From: Diphasiastrum complanatum
Taxonomy: Eukaryota; Streptophyta; Lycopodiopsida; Lycopodiales; Lycopodiaceae
Length of the DNA stretch: 64,000 nt
Direction of reading: 5' to 3'
Assembly: GCA_029204225.1 (NCBI GenBank)
Contig: CM055103.1
Span: 55,559,592-55,623,591 of the forward strand
The first letter of the stretch is position 1. Each line of letters opens with the position of its first letter. Below are positions 55,794 to 64,000 of the stretch, piece by piece. The position numbers and the translations under genes are program-made. The notes under the pieces were generated by a model, which was given only the letters and a program-made list of their open reading frames with translations, was not told the DNA's origin and did no database searches.

Positions 55794-56900
55794 TTGTTGC
55801 ATCCCTTAGAAATACTAGCTGGTAAATGGGAGAGTATCTCCATGGATTTTATAGTGGGCCTGCCTAAAACCCAAAAGGGTAATGACGCTATATGGGTCAC
55901 AGTTGACCGTCTGACCAAAATGGCTCATTTCATTCCGACCAAAACAACCGTTAGAGCTCCAGAGTTAGCGAGGTTGTTTGTAGACGGGCTATTAAAATTG
56001 TACGGTCTACCTTCCGGCATAGTCAGCGACCGGAACAGTAAGTTTACTAGAAATTTTTGGAGGGCAGTATTCCATCATCTCCATACTAAACTTAATATGA
56101 GTACCACCGACCATCCACAGACGGACGGTCAAACAAAAAGGGTAAATCAAGTGCTGGAGGATATGCTTCGTGCATACGTCAGCAAGAAGCAGACTAATTG
56201 GGAGGAGTATCTCTCGATATTAGAGTTTGCTTACAACAGTACCAAACATTCAGCTACGGGATACAGCCCATTTATGCTGATGTACGGTTTTCAGCCACGC
56301 TCACCCACAGCTGTAAGGTTTAAACAAGAAAAAGTTGAAGCAGCCAGAAACTTTTTAGAGGACCTAAACCAGATGATAGAACATGCTAAGCGTAGCATTA
56401 GGCAGTCCCAGGATCGAGCCAGGCACTATGCAGATCCACACAGACGGGATGTGCAGTTCTCCACTGGTGAGAAAGTCTACTTGAGAGTCCCAGTTGACTC
56501 TAAAACCCTCAAATCAGGAGTGTGTGCTAAGTTGTCTCCAAGGTATTGTGGTCCCTTTACCATTAGTAGGAGACTAGGCGAGGTCACCTATGAACTAGAA
56601 CTCCCACACAGTAGTAAGGTTTTTCCAGTCTTTCATGTAAGTCGGTTACGAAAAGCCTTAACCAGATCAGACAATCTGGTAGGGGACAGTGTTCTAGTTC
56701 TCCCATTGGATCCTCAGCAACCTCCACATGAACCAGAGGAGATTCTTGATAGTAGAGAGACGCAGACTCGTCATACTCTATACCGAGAATATCTGGTTAA
56801 GTGGAATGATCAGCCTGTTGAGAATGCCACTTGGGAAAGAGGCAGCGTCCTTCGCAAGATTTTTCCAAACTTTGTCTTAGAGGACCAAGACGGTTCTTAA
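55794..56900 (+). CDS. chromovirus integrase core and chromodomain
   Basis: 368 codons; the true domain starts slightly upstream at VNKAERLKAGG. Integrase core: SMDFIVGLPKTQKGNDAIW (first D), GIVSDRNSKF (second D) and TDGQTKRVNQVLEDMLR. The catalytic Glu of D,D,E should be at the K of QTKRVN (codon 56136-56138, AAA), so strand transfer should be abolished. C-terminal GKVGRY-like and LSPRYCGPFTI blocks follow, then a chromodomain: EEILDSRETQTR, YLVKWNDQPVENATWER. In chromoviruses this domain directs insertion towards particular chromatin marks. Stop at 56898-56900, then the polypurine tract. Confidence 0.94.
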   Translation: MLHPLEILAGKWESISMDFIVGLPKTQKGNDAIWVTVDRLTKMAHFIPTKTTVRAPELARLFVDGLLKLYGLPSGIVSDRNSKFTRNFWRAVFHHLHTKLNMSTTDHPQTDGQTKRVNQVLEDMLRAYVSKKQTNWEEYLSILEFAYNSTKHSATGYSPFMLMYGFQPRSPTAVRFKQEKVEAARNFLEDLNQMIEHAKRSIRQSQDRARHYADPHRRDVQFSTGEKVYLRVPVDSKTLKSGVCAKLSPRYCGPFTISRRLGEVTYELELPHSSKVFPVFHVSRLRKALTRSDNLVGDSVLVLPLDPQQPPHEPEEILDSRETQTRHTLYREYLVKWNDQPVENATWERGSVLRKIFPNFVLEDQDGS

Positions 56901-56911
56901 GGGGGAGGGAG
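56899..56911 (+). other. polypurine tract of chromovirus
   Basis: AAGGGGGAGGGAG directly before the 3' LTR, overlapping the stop codon. Confidence 0.9.
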
Positions 56912-57222
56912 TGTTACGAGCTCGTAACCAGTGCCGAACCCTAGAGAACATAGATAGGTCAGATACCACAGTCAGGGTCGTGTCCAGTGTACATGACCAA
57001 CAGGGCAAGACAGTGTGAGTAGTGTGCCCCAGCACGGTCCATAGCCATGGCGGGCCTAACACAGCCTAGGGACCCTGTCAGCAGGATAGGGCCACGTCAG
57101 TGCCACGTGGTCGACACTTGGCAGTAGCATGCTACCAGTCCTCACACTGGGCTAGGAGGGAGTAGGCAAGGTTGGGTGGATCAGTTAGTGTTTGCCCTAC
57201 TGTGGTGTTAGGATCAATTACA
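56912..57222 (+). repeat. 3' LTR of chromovirus, 311 bp, two internal deletions
   Basis: Lacks 29 bp and 18 bp relative to the 5' LTR, which accounts for the whole 47-bp length difference. Each deletion ends at a 4-base repeat (GGCC and AGGG). The 18-bp one removes the TATA-like CTCTATATC. Confidence 0.93.
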
Positions 57223-57225
57223 GGG

Positions 57226-57368
57226 TGTTGGAATATCAATCCACACTCTAGAGAGAACTATCAAACAGGGCGGATAGCTCAGTGGTAGACATCCCATATG
57301 GTATGAGGGAGGTCCTAGGTACAAATCCTAGTCTGTCCATCCATATTATGATTTATGGATTTCCAACA
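57226..57368 (+). repeat. TRIM LTR3, 143 bp
   Basis: TGTTGGAATATCAATCC...GGATTTCCAACA. Its first two bases are shared with the chromovirus target duplication GGGTG. The tRNA-like block is more decayed than in LTR2. Confidence 0.87.
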
Positions 57369-58660
57369 ATATCAAGACAAAATCAACTTTGGGCCAAATG
57401 TCCATTTTACTATTGTCGCGAACATTCACATGTTTGTTCTAGAATATGCTAGGGAGGTAGAGCAACGGTTGGAGAAGGAAGGCCAAGGCAAACTTTTTTA
57501 CTTGCCAAGCCATCATACAACGATAGCTCTTTTAGGTAACAACATAGAGTATCCGATCAAGCGTTGATCCCAATAAGAGTAGTCACTTATCACTGCACCC
57601 TCATGCTTGGCTTCTTGAAAGAATGAGACCACATGAGAATTACAGTTGACTACAAGTAGGTTTGAAAATCTTTGAGGATACCATTGTTCATTTTGCAAAT
57701 TTAGCTACGAGACAACAAGTGTTCAATTGACTGAGCAAGAACCTTTATTTTGAAGCTTTACCAGTATAACACTTGGAGCTTAACTAGAGATAGTATAGAA
57801 ATGTAATATCAATTCAATCTACATGCAAGTTGCTCAGTTTCTAAATTTCAAGACCCCTAGTGGTTTATTGTTGGTAAAACTAACCAACTCGTTCCATAGT
57901 CCAAGCAACTTATCAAAGTCTTGCACAGGCCAAGGTTGTTAAGGGAGATTCTAGTTGTTAAATTACATCAACTCTAACATTATGATTTAACTAATCTTGC
58001 ATTCTAAATGTGTGCTATAAAGATTCATTGTATGGGGTCCTCAATCAGATCATGGAGAGTTGTCTAACTACCAATTGTGCACTTATTGGAGCTCCTTCCC
58101 CGGAAAAATCAACTTTGCCGATGGATGCCTGACCAGAAGTGAGTTGGTGTGCCTCTCCCACATGCTATAAATTCTAATATGCTTTTGTGTCCTTTTATAG
58201 TTACCCTTTTCAACAATACGATTTCAATACTTCTGGCTATGGATGAAGAAAGTGTCTCTTATCATTGTAGCCATTTGAATCCAGCATGAAGCACACATTC
58301 CACTTGTCGACATCTAAAGTTTATAGTACAATCAAGACTGGAGGGTGGCACACAAGTTTGTTGATACGAGAGGTATCAATCAGCCAAAGTACTGATTACA
58401 TATGAGGAAAAATAAGCATAATACCACATGAAATTTCATAGTTATATGAAGGTGATATACAAAAACTTGAGAAGACTTGACCTAGAGCATCGAGGCGGAA
58501 ACAGAAGCGCCAGCACGTACTGTACACAACTGGATGATAGAGCTTTAAGGAAAATGAGTGAAGCACTGATATGGCGCCTACTCAAAAATTTGTTTCAATA
58601 AAATCCAGACTACTGGTTTTAAAACGCGAGACTTGCATTCCATCACAGCCACAAAGAAAC
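57369..58660. other. no recognisable feature
   Basis: No supported coding. On the minus strand it lies downstream of the promoter and repeat array at 58.7-59.3 kb and may be transcribed from it, but no exon could be identified. Confidence 0.45.
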
Positions 58661-58664
58661 AGAA

Positions 58665-59224
58665 ATCTTACCGAGCAAAGATGCATAATATCGAACTGCA
58701 AAACTCATAACGATCCAAATGAATATTAACGAGCGAAGATGAACGATATGGAACTGTAAAAGTCATAAAGATCCAAATGAAATATCACCGAGCAACGATG
58801 AATAATATCGAACTGCAAAACTCATAAAGAACCAATTGAAATATTACCGAGCAAAGATGAATAATATCGAACTGCAAAATCCATATGAAATATTACCGAG
58901 AACAGACGAATAATATAGAACTGCAAAACTCATAAAGATCCAATTGAAATCTTACCGAGCAAAGATGAATAACATCGAACTGCAAAACTCATAAAGATCC
59001 AATTGAAATCTTACCGAGCAAAGATGAATAACATCGAACTGCAAAACTCATAAAGATCCAATTAAGGTATCACCGAGCAAAGATGAATAATACAAAATCC
59101 AAATGAAACATTACCGAGCACAGATGAATAATATCGAACTGCAAAACTCCGAAACATCCAATTGAAATCTTACCGAGCAAAGATGAATAATATGGAACTG
59201 CAAAACTCATTATGATCCAATTTG
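58665..59224 (-). repeat. ten-unit 58-59-bp tandem array with splice-like sites
   Basis: CGAG marks the units at 58672, 58730, 58789, 58848, 58897, 58956, 59015, 59074, 59115 and 59174. Spacing is 58-59 bp except for shortened units of 49 and 41 bp. On the minus strand most units read TTTTGCAG, then TTCGATATTATTCATC, then TTTGCTCG|GTAAG: acceptor-like and donor-like sequences around a 24-nt core. The GT is kept in nine of ten. Neighbouring units are nearly identical (58956 and 59015). Confidence 0.85.
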
Positions 59225-59312
59225 AAAGGGCAAAAAGAGATGCGCGCTCGAGCAAGCTCCCAGCCGAATGAAGGAAGAAGAAAGAACAAGGCCTCCATCT
59301 CTCTCCCCTCCT

Positions 59313-59323
59313 CTTTATATATA
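59313..59323 (-). promoter_or_regulatory. TATA box reading into the repeat array
   Basis: TATATATAAAG on the minus strand, followed by a pyrimidine-rich stretch and then the array. A start of transcription would fall near 59290. The ATG at 59298 is too close to the TATA to be a likely translation start. Confidence 0.5.
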
Positions 59324-59508
59324 CCAGCAGAGAAGCAGTAGGAAAGACTAAGTTTCCTTAAACCATAATTAAGGCAACTAACTCTCGGTTTATGAAACTT
59401 AAGCTGGTTTATGAAAATTAATTAACTTAATTTAGGTGGATAGCATTTTGTGATGGGGATTAATTGGGTGTAGTACCTTGACAAGTCAACAATCTATTTG
59501 AATGGCAG

Positions 59509-59826
59509 ATGGAGTTATTAAGACCACGAGGTCTCGGCATTTTCTTTTCGATGGTGCTTATTCCTCTTCTTCAACTCCACTCACGGTGCAGGCAAGGCCC
59601 CACCCACCCTCATCTGTGGAGATTTGAGGGATGTCGATCTTGATGAATGTGTTGATCTTCATGAATGCATCATGTGATCAAATGGAGTTATTAAGAACGC
59701 GAGGTCTCGGCATTTTCTTTTGGATTGCTCAACTCCAATGTGTACGCAAGGCTCCACCCTCATCTAGTGATTGAGGAAAATTGATCTTCATGGATGCATC
59801 ATGATCAAATGCATCATTCTTTCTTC
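59509..59826. repeat. 173-bp diverged tandem duplication
   Basis: ATGGAGTTATTAAGA and GAGGTCTCGGCATTTTCTTT occur at 59509 and 59682, and CACCCTCATCT and TTGATCTTCATG later in both units. It lies upstream of the minus-strand TATA box. Confidence 0.8.
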
Positions 59827-59829
59827 ATC

Positions 59830-61900
59830 ATAGGATGAGGATGGGGCCCCTACCTCCCCTACCAGCACCCTTGGGTGAGTTGAGTAATATGTTGATCCCT
59901 TTGTCTTTTTTCAAGTTGGAGTTTATTTTTAGGGCTCATTGTGTTAAGACATTCCCTACAATGGCAAGGCTGGTGGGCCAACCTTTGTCCAAGGGTGGTG
60001 GAGGCCTTGAAAGGTATATCTTTTGAGTGATAATGACATCGGATGCTCATCAAAAGTTGATAAAGTACTAAAAGTTAGATGCTAAAATTGGCATGTCACC
60101 TGCTAGCTTCAAGGGTTGTGGGTTTTCTACCCAAAATTAGTTGTAGCCATAAATTTGAAATCTACAAGTTTATATTGGTACTTTACCTCTTCCATGGAAG
60201 TGTTGTAGGTTTTTTGTAAGGTTGGTTTGGAAAAAATGTATGCACACTAATCCTCACCACCTCTAAATATTTGTAACAAGCTAACATCCATGTGGCTATC
60301 AATTGCCAATGTAAACTGTCGGATGACCCCTTTTTTTATTTAAAATAATCCAATCTATAATATGTGCCTCCGTGATTCAAACCCCACCCTTCAACCCCTT
60401 CTTAAAAGCTGCTTCATCTCACCTAGCTCGTCATGTTGATTATATACGAATGTGAATCGTAGATATACAAGAAAATGGAGGGGCGGGCATTTCCTTGTCT
60501 AGGCATGTTGCTTATTTTTGTGGCGGCTTTCACAAGGTTGTTAATGGGGTTGTGTCACCTTGTTATGAAAATCATGAGGTCTGAAAGTGGGGCCCAATCT
60601 GCCATGGCAGTTGTTATTGGGAAACACTCTCCCTATCGTTGGACTAAGTCATGTATTTTGCACCACAATTGTCATGACGATCATGGGAACGCCTTAATCT
60701 GTCTATCACATAGGCTTGATGAATGCTTATTCCACCCTCCACACCCCCAACACCTTGGGGAGAGGACTATGATTGTCACAATAGTAACAATAAAATCCAC
60801 TGCTCCTCCTCGAATTACATTGTAGGTAGCAATTACAAATGCCAGGGTGGGGAGAGAGTCAACTTAGTCCCAAGTTAGCTTGAAAGCTTCAAACACTAGC
60901 TCTCAAGCATACACAAAGCATTTGTCGGCCTTGATAAATCTAGCCTCCCCCCGCAACCACGTTTGCCTATTTGTTCATTTTTTCACTTTTTTGTTTAGGT
61001 GGGCCAAATCCAATACTTTATATATAGGTTTTCTTTTCAAGGAAGTAGTTATGATATAATAGGCTTCGAAAGTTCTTTATTTCTTTTGAATCTATGTCTT
61101 GATCTAATCTAGCCCAATATCCCACCAAGTGACGAAAAGTGATCAAATATCATGTATTAATGGCATATTAAAGTGTAGAATAAAGGTGTTGAATTTTTAC
61201 ATGCAAAGTGAAAAAGCTCCTAGAAAATATTCATATGTTTTACAAATAAAATCCAAAAAGACTTTTAAATAAAGTTATTTTACATTAATAAATCCCACTT
61301 TCAAAGACACAGGTGTATATCAAAATGCAAAACGGGCCCATTTATAGGGGAACTTAAGGGATGTCGTTGACTAGCTAACACCTTCCAAGTTGGATGCCAA
61401 CTCTCGACAAAATTTCTAGGTCTTGCATTTAAAAGGCACGACTGTGTGTTAAAACGATCAATGGAGATAATATGCATAAATTGGAGTTGGGTGTTGGGGA
61501 CATTAACACAAATGATCATATCGTACGATACTCATATGCCTTCACGTCAACAGAGGGGATGGGCTACCAGACCCACGACATCATTTTGAAAGTTTAGGGC
61601 CATACAATTGTAAGCTATCATATTAGCCCAAATTCTCTTGTAAGTAATAGGGTGATGTGAAGATCCCAAGTAGCTTTGTCATGCACATTGGAAAATGGAT
61701 AGAAATTTTTTGTTATTTGCAATGAATACAATAAAAACATTTTTCAACTTGAATTCACTTATGAAAGACATGTTAGCTTATACATAGTCATCCAGATGGT
61801 TTACTAGTATTATGGAAAAGCTACAAGTGCATTTTTTTTTGTGCAAAGTTGCTCAAGATCCATCTAATCACCTGGTTAATAATAAGGCCTTCAATCAAAA
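59830..61900. other. no recognisable feature
   Basis: The longest frame (60475-60825, 116 codons) has a hydrophobic start but no domain I recognise. Composition gives no reason to call it a gene. Confidence 0.45.
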
Positions 61901-61912
61901 AACTCCTTGAAT

Positions 61913-62448
61913 TGTTCCAGACGGTGGTTATAAGGGAAGCTCTCTAAGATCCTGCTTACAAGACAAAACACAATGGAAAACACACTATGGAACAACCACC
62001 CAACCAGGTAGAAGGAACCAATCAACTCTAGAATCTTCACTCCCAAGCCAAGGAACAAGAAGCATGAAGGTAGAGTGAAACCCTGGCAATGAATCAATGA
62101 CCACAATGAGGAGTAGGGCGAGTTTGGACCCAATATATAGAGCCAAAAGCATCCTGGGCACATAGCCATGCATAGCCCTAAGTTCCCTATACATAGAGTC
62201 ACCTAGAATAGAGTCCTAAGCATGGACCACCTATTCATAGAATTGTTATTGATAACTCTACACGTGCATACAATGTCTCATACCTTGTCTAAACTCCATT
62301 CAATGTGTTCTGGGGCTCACAAGGATATTAGTTACTTTCGGGTCACATCCAGTATGATGTGGCATAACTAACAGCTTGATTTACTGGAGTACCGTCTATC
62401 CAACACTAGGAGTATACTGAATCCTACTTACTGGCCATGGACATAACA
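61913..62448 (-). repeat. LTR on the minus strand
   Basis: On the minus strand a purine tract AGGAGGGAAGAA is followed by TGTTATGTCCATGGCC (from 62448). A TATA-like CTCTATATATTGGG lies at about 62130, and CTGGAACA at 61913 is a plausible end. The single LTR and its orientation mean the element's interior is to the right. The left edge is uncertain. Confidence 0.6.
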
Positions 62449-62459
62449 TTCTTCCCTCC

Positions 62460-64000
62460 TTAAACTGCTTCTATCCTTAGAAGCTCTCTAAACATGAAAG
62501 AATAGCAGGAACAGTTCTTTTAACTTTCAATGTCCACTTAGAAAATCATTATCCTTAGTCTAACTTTTACATCAAACAAGTACTCAGAGATAATCTCTGC
62601 ACTTGAGTACAACTCAGGTTTGAAAAGTATACTAAGCGATAAATTTTCCATCTGGGTTACAATTACCACAAGTTAGTAACATCACCTCATGTAAAGCACT
62701 TACATGAAACACTAGGTGAAATAACCTAACTTAAGAGATTAAAGTTAGAGGAAATAAGAAAATAATTATAATTATAGTCTGAAATTATCCACAACACTGA
62801 TAGATAATTCATAAGCTTTCAAGTACAAATACCCTTAGAATCCAAATTCTAAGATATGAAAATTCATTCAATTAGAATCTCTAGGAGAATCATTAAGATA
62901 TAGAATGATTAAAACTCAACTCTGAGTATCCCAGATACTCTTTTGAGTTAAATGCTCCTGTTTCTACCACCAAATGCAAGAAAATAGCATTCATTCATCT
63001 TAATAGACTTGTCTGTCTCCTAAGATAACTGGAGTTCCAATCAAATGAAGAACTGTATTCAACCATCTATAGACCATAAATTGTAGCAGAATAACATCCA
63101 CTAGATAAATTAAATCCTCCACAAATAAAATACTTATCTTGTGAGAATGTCTGTGAGATCCATAGGTCCTCAAATATAACACTGGAGTAAAGAGATTCAA
63201 AAACACTGATTCGAATTCTTACTCAAATAATAGATCAATAATTAATCACCACACTTAAGAATCATTACAATTTCTTATAATCCTCTGACAATAATTAAGT
63301 ATCTATTTATGATTCGTCAACCACAAATATTTAGATTCATATGATTTGTCCATCATAATTTCCTGAAATCCAAACCATACTTAATCATTTACAGGATACT
63401 AGAGTATATGTCTAACATAACTCAAGAAAAGTAAGAGTCATTCCAAAAATCTTTCCATTAAAAAAATACTAGATTTAGGAATACTTTCAAAACATGATTC
63501 TTTAACTGAAGTGCAAGATTCAAGTTCTATAAACAATTGGTAATTAAAGACTAAACGCATACCAAAATGACAATCATCTTCAACTACAAAAACTTTAGAT
63601 TACAATCCAGAATCACGTCTAGATACCCAAAGTCTTGCTGAATATCAATTCAATTATTATTCTTGGATTCATTATGATTCGTTATCCAATTGAGCTCTCT
63701 GGGATACAATCACTAATGAGCTGAGTCTATTCCTTAAATAAGAGATACTCTATCCCAAGAATAATGTATATCCAATGCACATAATTTCAACCGATGAACC
63801 CAAATGATTCACTAATCATGCGTCTTACAAGCAATATAAATCAAAACCATCAGTTGATGGTGAATCCACCTCACACTGATCGTTTTACCAATTAACTTCA
63901 TCCTGGAGTAACCAACTACTCAAGTTAATTGCCAATGATTTAGAAATCTCAAATGTCTACGTGAAGAATTCAATTATACTAGTATAACACCACATTTAGA
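62460..64000 (-). mobile_element. non-coding interior of an LTR element, continues past the window
   Basis: Lies next to the LTR above. 63390-64000 is a diverged copy of 18110-18500. No reading frame of note in 1.5 kb on either strand, which would fit a large non-coding (LARD-type) derivative, or simply decay. Confidence 0.55.

Larger units (their letters stand above)
51068..57222 (+). mobile_element. chromodomain Ty3/gypsy element (chromovirus)
   Basis: LTRs 51068-51425 and 56912-57222, flanked by GGGTG (51063-51067 and 57223-57227). Primer site, gag, protease, RT, RNase H, integrase and C-terminal chromodomain in gypsy order, then the polypurine tract AAGGGGGAGGGAG. Shared LTR positions show about five substitutions in 311. 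It inserted exactly at the polypurine tract/LTR3 junction of the TRIM. Inactive: frameshifts at about 52175 and 54460, stop at 55559, lost integrase zinc-finger Cys, and catalytic Glu replaced. Confidence 0.95.

Noticed and set aside
58665-59224. CRISPR-like array
   Set aside because: Units are continuous 58-59-bp tandem repeats without distinct spacers, in plant nuclear DNA.
60475-60825. 116-codon plus-strand frame with hydrophobic start
   Set aside because: No domain, no splice or promoter support; plausible by chance in 2 kb of unannotated DNA.

Overview
The window looks like nuclear DNA from a land plant with a large, repeat-rich genome. It is AT-rich. Almost everything recognisable is LTR-retrotransposon sequence of both plant lineages (Ty1/copia with UBN2-type gag, and Ty3/gypsy including a chromodomain element). 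The only host gene I can support is an intron-split F-box gene with a 3.4-kb intron. Long introns and old nested LTR elements would fit a gymnosperm or another large-genome plant, but nothing here fixes the species.

Layout. 0-12.5 kb is a three-level nest. A very young copia element (838-6995; its 682-bp LTRs differ at one base) sits inside the 5' LTR of a second copia element (742-12284, LTRs about 2.3% diverged). That element sits inside the LTR of a third, older copia element whose LTR end and primer site lie at 12541/12542. The second element has no reverse transcriptase; about 800 bp of unrelated sequence occupies that place. 12.5-16.5 kb is mostly uninterpretable. 16.5-17.9 kb is a decayed gypsy gag-protease. 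18.1-19.2 kb is a dispersed non-coding repeat that recurs at 63.4 kb. 19.4-19.8 kb is a copia RT/RNase H scrap. 21.2-25.1 kb is a minus-strand copia element without RT and with a tRNA-Asp-like primer site. 25.2-27.3 kb is another copia relic in which non-RT sequence follows the integrase remnant. 27.6-33 kb holds a long (TC)n tract, a 119-bp duplication and a 0.75-kb TIR element. 33.3-38.9 kb holds more copia gag, integrase and RNase H scraps.

40.4-44.9 kb carries three exons of a minus-strand F-box gene (195 codons, phases consistent, last exon not found). 45.7 kb has an 84-bp tRNA-derived insertion between perfect 16-bp direct repeats. 47.1-50.6 kb is a 5' part of a gypsy element, cut off by a tandem TRIM (three about 150-bp LTRs, two about 116-bp interiors) whose LTRs carry a tRNA-like Pol III promoter. 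A chromodomain gypsy element (51068-57222, target duplication GGGTG) has inserted at the PPT/LTR junction of the TRIM. 58.7-59.3 kb has a minus-strand TATA box followed by ten about 58-bp repeats, most of which carry both a splice-donor-like and a splice-acceptor-like site. 61.9-64 kb is a minus-strand LTR and the non-coding interior of the repeat family also seen at 18 kb.

The most unusual points are: a tRNA-like promoter inside a TRIM LTR; copia elements in which RT is absent or replaced; the repeat array with splice-like signals; and self-complementary CAGCGCTG repeats in gypsy leaders. No autonomous element is intact as read: every gag-pol here carries frameshifts, stops, deletions or lost catalytic residues.
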